64,000 nucleotides of DNA from the NCBI RefSeq assembly GCF_901933205.1, contig NC_044585.1:1116001-1180000 (forward strand), in the 5' to 3' direction. Below the pieces are notes generated by a model that did no database searches, had not been told where the DNA came from, and saw nothing but the letters and a program-made list of their open reading frames with translations. How positions within the stretch are numbered: the stretch's first letter is position 1; each line of letters begins with the position of its first letter. The translations under genes were made by a program, and so were the position numbers. This document shows positions 46,498 through 57,738 of the stretch, one piece after another. The stretch is from Camarhynchus parvulus (Eukaryota > Chordata > Aves > Passeriformes > Thraupidae).

Positions 46498-48137
46498 TTC
46501 CAGTGCCAGGTAAATCCTCAGCTGGGCCATGTCCGTGGCCTCTGGGGCTGCTGTCACCTCCTCACCTCAGACGCATGGACCAAGGTGGTTCTTAGGATCC
46601 CTTCTATCCCATTCCATGGAAAACAGGGGCACAAGGAGGTGGTCAGAGGTCTGGAATGGTGAGGAAAACTGGAGGATGAGATTGTCCAGCAGAGAAAAGG
46701 GATTTGCTGCAACAAAGCTATGGGAGAAGTTAACAAAATCATGAGAGGACATCAAGCACTCAGCATTTGGTTCTCTTCCTGAGGAAGGAAAAGGGGAAAC
46801 AAGCAGGAATTAAGGTCAAAACAAACAAAACCCTCTTTCTTCATGCAGCAGGAATTGGATTTGCTGAGCTCCTTGCCAAGGAAAACTACAAGTGCTGAAA
46901 TCCTGCATGGGCCCACGGGAAAAGTGGGAGAGGGTTTGGGGAAAGCTGCACCAAGGGGTGCTGGACACCTCATCAGGCTCAGGAATCTGCTGCTGGAGCA
47001 GGAACGGGATCTCCCCAAAGCCTTGGAGATGATCTGAGATGATAAGAGAAGGTTCTCACAGATAAATGGCTTAAATGGCTTAAAAATGGCTAAAAGTCTT
47101 TTTAAAAGTCTAAGAACTCTTTTAAATGTCCAAAGGAGCAGGAAGCACAGGACAGGAATAAGCTCTTGGTTCCTGGAGTGCAAGGAGGTGGATTGTGAAG
47201 GGATCAGGACACTTCTCCATGGTCTGTGAAGGAAAGGATGGAATCATGACCAGATTTGCTGGGCTGAGTTACTGAAGGTGGAAAGGCAGGGGCTGCCTGC
47301 AGGAGCTCGTAATGGTGACTGAGAGGGTGACAGAGCAGCAGCTGGAATTCAGTGGAGACAAATGGAAATGGATGCACACAGGGAAAACAAACCCTGGCTC
47401 CAAATGGGCCATAATGGGCTCTGAAAATCCCCACTCAGGCGGGAGGGCTGGAGTGATGAGGGACATTTCTGAGGAAATGTCAGCACAGCTCTTTGCAGGG
47501 TCAGAAAAATTGGAAAATTGAATGGTGGGGACAGGCAGGGAATGAAAAGGAACTGTCCTGGTAAAACACAGAGGTTCAGCTGCAAGGAGGAAATCTGAGT
47601 CTCCCCTGTCCTCATCCCAACTTCCAGAGGCACAGGGCAGAGGATTTACTGAGAGGAGCAATGAAAAAGGAAAACCAGACATTGCTGGGGGCAGAGCTAT
47701 TAAAGAGAGGCCAAAGGGAATCCCCAAGGCACAGGCAGCTGGAGCCAAGGAATTCTCATCCCTGCAGGCTGGTGCTGCTCTCCAAGGCTGCCCTGAGCCC
47801 TGCCCACTGTGGTTATTGCTGCTCCAGGGCAGGAATGTTTGGGATGATCCAGGAGCCAGAGGAGTGCGGAGATCACAAAAGAAGCAGCACATGGAACCAG
47901 CTCCAGGAGCCCTCATTCCAGGCTTGGCCCTGTGCAGCCACATTTCTCCTCACAGAGGAAAGCGAGGCACAATTCTTCCCAAGAATATTTCTGGGTTTCA
48001 CAGTCTCTGAACCTCAGAGAAAGGAAAAACACTTCTTATCATTTGCTGCGCCTGTGTTTGTGCCAAAGCAGAATGCAATGTGGAGATTGTTAACCCACAG
48101 TGATGGTGTTTTGGTTCCTTGGCCTGTCAGGGTCAGG
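46498..48137. other. No gene seen
   Basis: No supported exon or repeat family; ordinary base composition. Confidence 0.4.
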
Positions 48138-48516
48138 TGTGACCGTGTTCACAGGGGTCTGAGGATGAGGGAAGAGACAAGGATCTGACTCCATGTTTCA
48201 GAAGGCTGATTTATTATTTTATCATATATATTACATTAAAACTATACTAAAAGAATAGAAGAAAAGGTTCTCAGAAGGCTGGCTAAGAATAGAATGGAAT
48301 GATAACAAAAGCAGCTGTCTCAGACTCTCTGTCCGAGCTAGCTGACTGTGATTGGCCATTAATTAGAAACAACCCCGTGAGACCAATCACAGATGCACCT
48401 GTTGCATTCCACAGCAGCAGATAACCAATGTTTACATTTTGTTCCTGAGGCCTCTCAGCTTCTCAAGAAGAAAAAATCCTAAAAAAAGGATTTTTAATGA
48501 AAAGATGTCTGCGACA
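48138..48516 (-). mobile_element. Solo LTR, family C, copy 5
   Basis: Minus strand. In plus coordinates it begins TGTGACCGTGTTCACAGGGG and ends AGATGTCTGCGACA. Flanks are GTCAGG and GCCAGG, a 6-bp duplication with one mismatch. The A/T block is unexpanded ('TTTATCATATATATTACATT'). Confidence 0.9.
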
Positions 48517-48536
48517 GCCAGGCGTGTGTGTGTGTG

Positions 48537-48745
48537 TGTCAGGACTGACAGCCATGAGAGTCACAGCAGTTCAGTGCAGTTGTGTGCAGGGTTGAGCGCT
48601 TGGCAGATTCAGTTTAGATGTAATGTAACATAGTGTAATATAATATAGAATGATATACTATAATAAAGTAATTAATCAGCCTTCTGATAAGATGGAGTCA
48701 GATGCATCATTCTGTCCCCTCACTGGGGCTCCCTGTAAATTCCAC
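48537..48745 (+). mobile_element. Partial LTR related to family C
   Basis: After a (GT)n run it begins TGTCAGGACTGACAG. It has 'ATAATAAAGTAATTAATC', then 'AGCCTTCTGATAAGATGGAG', and ends about 'CCCTGTAAATTCCACA'. The 3' third matches the family C end; the 5' two thirds are different or deleted. It lies 20 bp from the oppositely oriented copy 5. Confidence 0.65.
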
Positions 48746-49045
48746 AGCCCTGGTGCCTCATCTTCACTGTTGGCTGAGGCTGCCCCAGCTCTGCTCCTCA
48801 CAGGCACTCACTCAGAATTCATTGTGCTTTCTGTCCAACCACGGGACAGACGGGCTCTGATTTCACCTTTGCTCCCGTCTCAGCTGTGGGCTCAGCCTGG
48901 AGCTCAGACTTTCAAACATTCTGAAGGCCAAGTCTTGTGGATCCTGAACTCTTCCTCCTCTCCTCTGCTTCCCATCTTTGTCCTGATCACCTCTGGCAGA
49001 ACTTTCCTTCTCACTTCATAGGGACTTTGGGATTCTCCAGGATTT

Positions 49046-49330
49046 CACAGAATCCCAGAATGGTTTGGGTGGGAAGGAACATTAAAACTCATTTAGTGCC
49101 ACCCCTGCCATGGCAGGGACACCTCCCACTGTCCCAGGCTGCTCCAAACCCTGTCCAGCCTTGGGCACTGCCAGGGATCCAGGGGCAGCCCCAGCTGCTC
49201 TGGGCACCCTGTGCCAGGGCCTCAGACCCTCACAGAGAGGAATTTATTCCCAATATTCAATCTAAACCTTCCTTCCTTCAATTTAATCCATCCCCTTGTC
49301 CTGGTCACTCCATGCCCCTGTGTCTTTGAA
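49046..49330 (-). mobile_element. CR1 LINE 3' fragment
   Basis: Antisense: 'CAGAATGGTTTGGGTGGGAA', 'CCAGGCTGCTCCAAACCCTG', then a diverged upstream part with 'CCTTGTCCTGGTCACTCC'. Confidence 0.9.
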
Positions 49331-50221
49331 GTTATGACAGGCCCTTAGATTAAAGAACTTGGTAAAAATCTTTAGGAAAGTCGAGTAGGTTTATGCCCAT
49401 TGGATCTCTGGGCCACCTGATCTCCTCCCTTGCTGCCTCCCTCAGAAACTCCAGGGCAGAGTCCTGGTTGGATTTCCCAGGAGCTGCTCTCCCCTGCTCC
49501 CCAGTTCCCCTCCTCAGTGCAGTTCTACCTCATTTACACATCACTCTTAATAATCTGCTGTTCCTGGAGCTGCTCAAGAGCATTTTTTCCAATCAAGGTC
49601 TCGCTGCTTCCTTTCCCTCTGATGGTGAGGAAATGTTAAGTGGGAGCTCTCAGAGCAGCGCTAATGCTGTTAATGGCTCAGCTGTTTCACCCTTGGATTC
49701 CTCTGGAGCTCTGCAGTGAGCACCACCCGAGTGTTGCCATTTATTGTCTCGAGTTGTTTTAGAGCTTCACCCACCCAGACATCCTTGGAGCCACATTTCC
49801 TGGCCCCCATCAAGGTTTCCACACTGAGGATTCCTGGAAACTCTTTTTTCCTGGGAACCTGCAGCTGGTTCTCTGCTGCAGTTTGATCGTCTTCATTCTG
49901 CCCTTTGGATTATTCCAGCTTCCTGCTCAGGGGTGTTTGGGACAGAAAATTCCCCTGGAAGGCAATGCCTGAACTTCCAGTGGGCACTGGAGGGATGCAG
50001 GGTCCTATGGATGGTGGGGGGGATGATCCTCATGGAGGATCCAGCACTTGAGATCGTGTTGATCCATCCAGTCCTCCTTCCTCTGCTGCCTCATTTCCCC
50101 AGGATAACCACTGGGCTAACCCAGATCCTGCAGGAGCAGCAGCCAAATCTTCATGAAGGAGTAATTTTTACATGGGCAGAGGGTGATAGAGCAAGTTTTA
50201 AACTAAAGGGGAGAGAATTGG
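49331..50221. other. No gene seen
   Basis: No exon or repeat family recognised. Confidence 0.4.
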
Positions 50222-50442
50222 ATGGGATCTTGGGAATTAGGAATTGTTCCCTGGCAGGGTGGGCAGGCCCTGGCACAGGGTGCCCAGAGCAGCTGGGGCT
50301 GCCCCTGGATCCCTGGCAGTGCCCAAGTCCAGGCTGGACATTGGGGCTGGGAGCACCTGGGACAGTGGGAGGTGTCCCTGCCATGGCAGGGGTGGCACTG
50401 GATGGGTTTAATGTCCCTTCCCACCCAAACCATTCCATGTTT
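50222..50442 (+). mobile_element. CR1 LINE 3' fragment, complete 3' end
   Basis: Sense copy from 'GGGATCTTGGGAATTAGGAA' to 'ACCCAAACCATTCCATG'. It is nearly the same as the 12.9-kb copy over the shared part, so the subfamily is relatively young. Confidence 0.93.
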
Positions 50443-51589
50443 CAAAGATTCCACGTGCTGCTCACCAGGCAGGGCAGGAGGCAGCAGTGACCCCTGGCCT
50501 TGGCCACTTCCAGGGATTCAGGGGCAGACCCAGCTTCAGCTTCCCCCACATCCCCTTGCTCTCCCCCAGGCAGATCCATGTTCTCCTCCATCCTCTTCCC
50601 CTCCTTCAAGAGCCCCAGTTGTGCTCCCAGAATCTCCCTGCCCTGTCCCAGGCTCCCATCTCCCCCAGCCCGGAGCTGCTGCCTGTTTCCCAGAGCTGGG
50701 ATTCCATTCCAGCCTCGTTGAGCATCTCACTGAGGCTTTGGCTGCTTGGTGGAATTTGTATCCAGCAGAAATTGGATTTGCTGTGCTGCTGCAAGCACTT
50801 CCTACCTGGGAGAGGGAGCTGTGCCAGCATTAACATTCCTGTCACCGTGTCACCTCGCTGAAGGTGCCACTGCTCCTTTGGTGCCTCCCTCCCCTGCTCT
50901 GGAGGTCAGAGCAGCCTCAGGTTTCTCCTTGGGCTCCGTGTGAGCCACCCCTGAGTGCCAGTGAGGATCAGGATTCATTCCTGCAGTGTTTCACCCTTTC
51001 CCAGCCCCGTTTTCCCCTTTTTCCAGGTGCATGGGACCAGCAATGCCCTGTGCCTCAGGGAGAGGAAACACCTCAGGGAAACACCTGCCCTGTGCTGTAG
51101 GAATGGGGATCATGGAGGGTGGGGTTTCCCTCCTCCTGCTTTGACTCCCAGCAGGATTGAGCTGGGTTCAAAGCAGCCTCTGTCCAGCAGCAGTGTCCCA
51201 CGAGGGGTCAGCAAGGATGAACACAAAGGACAGGAGTGTGTGCTGCTCTGAAACTCCCAGTGAGGCTGGACGTGGAAATCTCCTGGTTTATGGAGGGGAT
51301 TTTTCCTCCCGTTGCTTTGGCTGTGTGGGGAGGATCCATGTGGAGCTCCCCTGGGACGGGGGATGTGCTCTGGGGTAAATCTGCTCTGCTCAAACCCACC
51401 TGAGAGCAGGGCCAAGCTGCCCTGATGGAACTGGTGGATGGGGAGACACCTGGAAACATGGAAACGCCAGGGAAAAGGGAAAATTGTTCCTTATCCCTCC
51501 TCTGGGGGTCACAGATGTCCCGTGCTGGCACTGCCCAGGCTGCCCAGGGAATGGGCACGGCCCCGAGGCTGCCAGAGCTCCAGGAGCCT
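50443..51589. other. No gene seen
   Basis: GC-richer, with several moderate open frames on both strands but no convincing splice-bounded exon. Confidence 0.4.
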
Positions 51590-51705
51590 TTGGACAGCGC
51601 TGCCAGGGATGGACAGGGTGGGGTTGTTGGGGGTCTGGGCAGGGACAGGGGCTGGGCTGGGGGATCCTGGGGGTCCCAGCTCAGGATATTCCATGATTCT
51701 GTGAC
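51590..51705 (+). mobile_element. CR1 LINE 3' fragment, 'CAGCTCAGGATATT' subfamily
   Basis: Sense copy: 'GGGTCTGGGCAGGGACAGGG', then 'CCCAGCTCAGGATATTCCAT' and GATTCTGTGAC. Confidence 0.85.
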
Positions 51706-51719
51706 ATGCCCAGGCTTTG

Positions 51720-52200
51720 GCTTTAGGGTGTTTCACCAAGGCGTGGATCTCAGACACGAGTGGGGAAGGATCCTGCGGATCTGAGCCCCACGAGGAGCCG
51801 TTCCTCCTCCCCGTGCTCCTGCAGAGATCCCCCGGCTCAGGCTGGCAGAAATCCCAAAGGCAGCGTTTGGGAGGAGCAGCTTTCCCAAGGAAAGGGAGGC
51901 TGGCACCCTTGGGATGTGCCAGGAGCGCTCCATCACACCCGGCTGTGCCCAGCCAAAGCCATCCCGCGGCATCCAGCGGTGTCGCTGTGCCTGCACATCT
52001 GGACCGCGCAGCTCCGGGAGGAGGAAACCCCTCGGGTGTCCAGGGAAGCGGGAGCCGCTGGAATTTTATCCCATCCTCGGTTTCCCGAGCGTTGTGCGGA
52101 GCGCAGTTGCCATCTAGTGGGACAGAGCATCCCTGCAGAGCATCCCTGCTCCACAGCGGGAATGCCCCAAAGGAAAAGCTTCCACCGAACCCTCGGCATG
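51720..52200. other. CpG-rich patch
   Basis: CpG dinucleotides are visibly denser than in the surroundings (for example GCGTGG, CACGAG, GCGGATC, ATCCCGCGG, GACCGCGCAG, TTCCCGAGCG, GTGCGGAGCGC). It could be a small CpG island, an unrecognised exon or an orphan regulatory element. No transcript model is evident. Confidence 0.45.
52108..52120 (-). promoter_or_regulatory. Candidate CTCF core site
   Basis: The minus strand reads CCACTAGATGGCA, which fits the CTCF core pattern CCASNAGRKGGCA. It lies inside the CpG-rich patch. Occupancy is not shown. Confidence 0.5.
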
Positions 52201-52216
52201 AGCCCAGAGCCTCCAA

Positions 52217-52607
52217 TGTCACGGACACATTTTATGAAAAATCCTTTCCTTAGGATTTCTCCTCCTGAGAAGCTGAGAGGCCTCAGGAACAAAATGTAAA
52301 CAATGGTTATCTGCTGCTGTGGAATGCAACAGGTGCATCTGCGATTGGTCTCATGTGGTTGTTTCTAATTAATGGCCAATCACAGCCCAGCTGGCTCGGA
52401 CTCTCTGGTCAGTTACAAGATTTTATTATCATTCCATTCCTTTCAAGCCTTCTGATGTCTCCTTTCTCTTTTCTTTTAGCATAGCTTTAATACATAATTT
52501 TCTTTTAATATAATATATATCATAAAATAACAAACCAGCCTTCTGAAAGATGGAGTCAAGGTTCTCATCTCTTCCCTCATCCTGGGACCCCTGGGAACAG
52601 CCCCACA
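52217..52607 (+). mobile_element. Solo LTR, family C, copy 6
   Basis: Begins TGTCACGGACACATTTTATG and ends GGGAACAGCCCCACA. All family blocks are present ('GGTTATCTGCTGCTGTGGAA', 'CTAATTAATGGCCAATCACA', 'AGCCTTCTGAAAGATGGAG'). The target duplication is not clear (CTCCAA, CTGCCC). The poly(A) signal has decayed to AACAAACCAGCC. Confidence 0.9.
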
Positions 52608-52708
52608 CTGCCCAAGGTGCCACCACCCTCCAGCTGCACACTGGAGATGTCAGCACTCAGGAACACAGAATGATGACATGCAGCTGCTTTCACTGAGAGC
52701 TCTGGGTG

Positions 52709-53350
52709 TCAGGGGACACAGACCCAAATCTGACCCCCCATGGGTTCGGGATGGACAGGTTTTATATTCTATTTGTGAAGAAAGACACAAGAGAACTGTT
52801 TTCTTGTAGAGAAGTCTCCATAACATTTACAAGAGGGACTTCTCTCCCTAAGTGAACTGGAATAAGATTATTTTAGAGGTGGTAAACTGACTGAAATTTT
52901 AGGTTTTCTTTCTTTACACAGTCTTTATATTCTAAAATTATACTCTATCATTATATAATCTATATAAAATATAATATATCGTTTATATTACAATGTATTT
53001 ATATTCTATCATTATATAACTTACATATTAATTATTAAACTTACACTGTATACATGTATTACACTTACATTGTATACTTACAATGTACACATTCTATTGT
53101 ACACATTGATTTCATCCAAGCATGGGTTTCTGGTGATCCCCCTCAAACCCTTCAACATAGCTCCTCATGATTCTTTCTTAAGATTAAACAATAATTATAT
53201 CTAATTACTAAGCAATCATCACACCTAACAATCGTATCATTTATCATATACTGGTTACACAGGGGCAGTTTCACATCATCCAGGCCTAACATTTCCCAGG
53301 GCCTACCTTTAACATTTCCCCAGGGCCTGCTAAGCCTAAGAGTTTCTTTC
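52709..53350 (-). mobile_element. ERV-like segment, family J, minus copy
   Basis: Contains a strongly A/T-rich part (52920-53110) and a block that, read on the minus strand, gives 'TGTAAAGAAAGAAAACCTAA', 'AATTTCAGT' and 'GTAAATGTTATGGAGACTTC'. The same block occurs on the plus strand at 54.43 kb. The outer edge TGTCAGGGGACA may be the terminus. The right part holds a duplicated 'AACATTTCCC.AGGGCC' motif. Confidence 0.55.
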
Positions 53351-53984
53351 TAACTCCCCAGATTTTCTATGATTTTAAAACATTTTACTATCAGAGAGAT
53401 TCAATGCCCAGCTTTAACCCTGGCTTTGCTTTTAGCCCCAAACTTGCTTTTATCCCACTGATTTTAGGCAGGATGGATCCTCTGTGTGTGGCCATGGGAA
53501 GGAAAAAGCCACAGGATGCTGTTTTGGGAATTTTCTGCCTCTCTGGGACTTGGTTTGGGCTCTGAGCTGCAGCTGCAGCTCCAGTGACTGCAGGGCTGTT
53601 CTGACTCCTTCCCTAATTGCCAGATTTTCCAGGGTTCTAATTAAAACAGGAGCTCTGAGTGATTCCAGCACCCATTGGAGGCAGCTCCTGCAGGGAATTG
53701 GATTTAAAAAAGAAAAAAGAAAAAAGGTAATAAGCAAATTTTTTCCTACAAATGGCAGCTCCTAAAAATCAGCAGCACACACAGGGGGCTCCCCTGAGCC
53801 TTGGGGTGGGACCCCTCCCTAAACACCCCAAAACTCCCCCAAACACCCCCAGAGGTGCTCAGGCTGCAATTCCTGATGGGAATTCCACAGCTCTGCCTTC
53901 TATGAGTGTCCCACATTTAGAAAAGGCTTGGCAGATGTTACAACTCACTGACCTGTGTCCAGTCAGGAGCTCTCCAGGGTTTCA

Positions 53985-54052
53985 CAGAACCATGGAAGGG
54001 TTTGGGTGGGACGGGACCTCAAATCCCACCCAGTCCCAGCCCTGCCAAGGGC
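53985..54052 (-). mobile_element. CR1 LINE short 3' fragment
   Basis: Antisense: 'ACCATGGAAGGGTTTGGGTG' and 'CACCCAGTCCCAGCCCTGCC'. Confidence 0.78.
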
Positions 54053-54620
54053 TAACATTTCCCCAGGGCCTGCTAAGCCTAAGAGTTTCTTTTTAACACC
54101 TTCCAATTCCGTGTAGTGCTTTTGGTTCTCCAGTTTGAGATTTCACCAATTTTGAGATTTCCCAGGCAAAGCACCAAAGAGCGTGGTGGGGTCAGTGCTG
54201 GCCAACCCCGGTGCACTCAGTTCCTGCTGTGAGACAGGAGAAAGGCACAGCAGGCTCAAACCTTTAAAAAGGTATAAAGAAAATTATTAGCAGTAAAGAA
54301 AATTACTGTTAATTTTCTTAAAAAATTATTAAAGTTATTAACAGTAACTAAAAGAAAGAAATAATAAGAACCAGAACAAACCCCTCAGAACACTTCTCCT
54401 CCCCCCACAACGTTTCCTTTCCCACTGACAATGTAAAGAAAGAAACCTTAAAATTTCAGTTTCCCACCTCTAGAACAGCCTTTCTTCAGTTCACCTGGGG
54501 AGAGAAGTGCCTCTGGTAAATGTTATGGAAACTTCTCCACAAGAGGAAAAACCAGTTCTCTCGTGGCTCTCTCACGAACAGCAGCCACCAGGAATTCTGC
54601 AATTCTGCAAAAAGTCCCTC
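54053..54620 (+). mobile_element. ERV-like segment, family J, plus copy
   Basis: Shares 'CCAGGGCCTGCTAAGCCTAA' with 53.3 kb as a direct repeat. It also shares the block 54430-54580 ('ATGTAAAGAAAGAAACCTTA', 'GTTCACCTGGGGAGAGAAG', 'AAATGTTATGGAAACTTCTC') with 52.78-52.92 kb as an inverted repeat. No coding capacity remains. Confidence 0.55.
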
Positions 54621-55791
54621 CCATTCTCACAGCTTTCCCCACAGCTGTGTTTATGGGCCATGTCGACTTACGGGATACTAATTGAAGGATGAGCTGCTCA
54701 AAGGCAAAGGTTCTCATTATCTATCTCTAAAATCACCTTCATCCCTGGGAACAGAGATCTTCTTCCTCTCTCCCTGGGGGCACAGGGTTCTCATCACTCT
54801 TCTCTCCCTCTGTTCAAACTTCTCATGGGATCACAGCGGCTTCAACATCTGCTTACTCCAGCACAGAGGCCTTTGCTCACAGCCACAATTTGAACACTTC
54901 ATCTCCACACAGTTTCATGTGTTAAAGGGAAGAAGAATCCTTTCTCCATAGCTTACAAGAGGATTTCAGCCCTAAAATCAAGGCAGCTCCTCATCCCTCC
55001 CATCTGGGACTTTTTCCTCAATGTCCCCATGCTGCTCCTTTACTCGCTGGCATCCTGTTCCTTTCTCACTCCAGGGAGGATGGAAAGTGCCCATCAAAAG
55101 CCAGGTGTGAGGCCCTGCTTTGGGAAGGGAAGGGCGCCAGGATCTCCCAAGCTGCTCCATTTGTTGGCTCCAAGCCCCTTCCACCCTCCCTGCCTGGCTT
55201 TTCCATGGCTAATTCCCAGATTTCTCCCAGTCCTGCTCAAACCCAGCCCTGTGTCCTGGGTTTGTGGCAATGTTGCTGTAAAAGAGATCCTCCTCTCTAA
55301 GGAAGAATTAATTCCATTAATTAAATTTATTCCATGAATTGAATTCCATGAAATGAATTTTTTCTTATTCCCACAGTTTTTCTAATTTATTCTCCCATTT
55401 TTCCCCTCAACTTCTTTAGACTTTTTCCCTTTTGTTCAGTAAAGTGTAGAAAAGGGGTTTTTTTCCAGATTTTACCTTTTTTTTCCTTTACTTTTTCCTG
55501 GGGAAAAGCAAAGGGATTTTTCCCCTATTCCGTCCCTCTGGGATTGAGAAGTGGGGTGATTTCCCTGCTGTCAAAATCCTTAATCCCAGCAGGGCAGCAA
55601 AACTTTCATCTCCTTTCTTACCATTCATCCCCCAACACAATGGTGGCAGACGTTGCTTTTCGTTTTTCTTATTTCTTTCCCATCATTTTCCATCCGTGTG
55701 ACTTCAGTGGTTTCCTTCTGGTTTTATTTCCTTTTTCCATTCAATTTTCCATCCAGTTCCTCACATCACCCAAGTGGAAAAATATTTTCTT
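54621..55791. other. No gene seen
   Basis: May include more of the family J element up to about 55.0 kb. T-rich from 55.38 to 55.52 kb. No exon supported. Confidence 0.4.
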
Positions 55792-55990
55792 TGCTCCTGC
55801 TTGGGTGGGTGGGTTTGCTTTGGGTTTTTTTCCCTCTTACTCTCTTTCCACAAGGGATGAAAGAACATTCCTGAGGGGAAGACCTAAATCCCATCCCATC
55901 CCACCCCAGCCATGGGCAGGGACACCTTCCACCCTCCCAGGGTGCTCCAAGCCAAATCCAACCTGGCCTTGGGCACTTCCAGGGATGGGC
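55792..55990 (-). mobile_element. CR1 fragment with atypical 3' tail, copy 1
   Basis: The right part is antisense CR1 ('CATGGGCAGGGACACCTTCC', 'CAACCTGGCCTTGGGCACTT'). Where the 3' end should read AATGGTTTGGGTGGG, there is instead 'ACATTCCTGAGGGGAAGACC', 'CTCTTACTCTCTTTCCACA' and 'GGGTGGGTGGGTTTGCTTTG'. The same composite is at 59.1 kb. Confidence 0.8.
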
Positions 55991-56779
55991 AACACTTCCA
56001 GGATCAGCCAATGGTGAATTTCCTCCTTCTCCCCCCTCACCACCCCAATTTTCCCAGGAAAAGTGGGAATTTCTCACCATGGGCACAATTAGCTGGGAGC
56101 ATCCATGGAGAATGGGAATGAGAAGAAAACCCCAAGAATTGGCTGCCAGAGCCATAAATGATGGCAGGGTTTGTTCAGTGTGAGTACAAAAAGGCATCTA
56201 ATAAATTTAATTACGCTGAAATTAAGAGAATTAATTGGCCCTGCTTAATGGGCAATGATGGTCGAGGACTGAACAGCAATCCCAGCCATTCCATGGAAAT
56301 GATGGGATTTCAACAAAACACACTCCTTATGGAGCAGGGCTCCTTGGGGAGGGGCAGCCTGAGGAGTGCAAGGACTGGAATTCTCTAGGCTGGGTGGGAA
56401 TTTTTGCTGTGGGATCCCCCAAATCCCCTTCCAAGCAAAGTTCCCCTCTGGAGTAAAATACTTGTTACGAAATGTCTTAAAATGGGAATAAATGCTCTGC
56501 TGGAGCAGCATCCTACAGGAATTCCCGGAATTAGGAAAAGACAGCAAATGCACCATTAGTTCAGCACTGCTGCACCCTCATTACTGTGGGTAATAAATAA
56601 AAATATTGCCTTGGAATGGCAGGAATTAATGAGCAGTTGGTCAATATCCCTCCCTGAACCCACCCTGCTCCCTGTGGCATGGTTCGAGTTCATCACCCTC
56701 AGGGAATCGAGGTGATGAACCAGGATTGCCCAGGAAAAGTGGGAATTTGGGAGGTTTCTTTTCATTTGGGGCTGATGAG
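55991..56779. other. No gene seen
   Basis: No supported feature. Confidence 0.4.
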
Positions 56780-57065
56780 GCTGCTCCCAGCCCCAGTGTC
56801 CAGCCTGGCCTTGGGCACTGCCAGGGATCCAGGGGCAGCCCCAGCTGCTCTGGGCACCCTGTGCCAGGGCCTGCCCACCCTGCCAGGGAACAATTCCCAA
56901 TTCCCAATATCCCATCCAGCCCTGCCCTCTGGCAGTGGGAGCCATTCCCTGTGTCCTGTCCCTCCATCCCTTGTCCCCAGTCCCTCTGCAGCTCTCCTGG
57001 AGCCCCTTCAGGCCCTGCAAGGGGCTCTGAGCTCTCCCTGGAGCCTTCTCCTCTCCAGGTGAGCA
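56780..57065 (-). mobile_element. CR1 LINE fragment lacking its 3' end
   Basis: Antisense. It starts abruptly at 'GCTGCTCCCAGCCCCAGTGT' and runs to 'CTTCTCCTCTCCAGGTGAGC'. The last roughly 60 bp of the normal 3' end are missing, so it was broken after insertion or inserted abnormally. Confidence 0.88.
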
Positions 57066-57601
57066 CCCCCAGCTCTCCCAGCCTGGCTCAGAGCAGAGGA
57101 TGAGGAATTCCCAGCTGTTCTGCTGTTTTGCTGTTTTGCTGTTTGTTTTCAGCAGCTCCTCCCTTGGTCAGGGAGCAAAGCAATCCCTGAGACCCTCTGG
57201 GTGGCTCCAGAGCAAAGCAGAGGCTGCAGGTGTCCACGTGAGGCATCCCAGGGTCAAAAATAGCAAAAATAGTGGAGAAAGGTGAATTCATGGATATTTG
57301 TAAAAGTCTGACTCCAGCTGCTGCCTCGTGCCTCCTTCAGAGGCTCCTCTCAGGAAAGTGTTCAACTGATTCCAAAATCCCAGTGGCACCACAGGGCTGT
57401 AAATCTCCATCCCAAGAGCATTCCCAGCTCACTTCCCATTGGAACGGACACATCCCACCCCAGAATCAAACCAAACTAAATACCTCCACTAGAACACATC
57501 CTTTTTATCCTTCTTTTTCCCTGGGGAATAACTTCAGGTTCTTGTAGCAATGGGAAGACTCCAATGGATCCATCCTGCACATGGACCTGGACCAGGCAAC
57601 A
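57066..57601. other. No gene seen
   Basis: A GTTTTGCT repeat of a few units lies at 57118-57145. Nothing else is supported. Confidence 0.4.
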
Positions 57602-57738
57602 GCACCAGGACCCTGCACCCTAAAATTGGGCACCCAATCCTATTTGGGACCCTGCACCCCAAAACTGGGTCCCTATAACCCAAAACTGGATCCCTGCACC
57701 CCAAAACTGGGTCCCTATAACCCAAAACTGGGTCCCTG
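57602..57738. repeat. 21-bp minisatellite (42-bp dimer)
   Basis: About six units alternating 'CCCTGCACCCCAAAACTGGG' and 'CCCTATAACCCAAAACTGGG', so the real period is a 42-bp dimer repeated about three times. Confidence 0.9.

Noticed and set aside
56675..56710. tRNA B-box-like GGTTCGAGTTC
   Set aside because: No cloverleaf can be drawn around it and no A box lies at a suitable distance.
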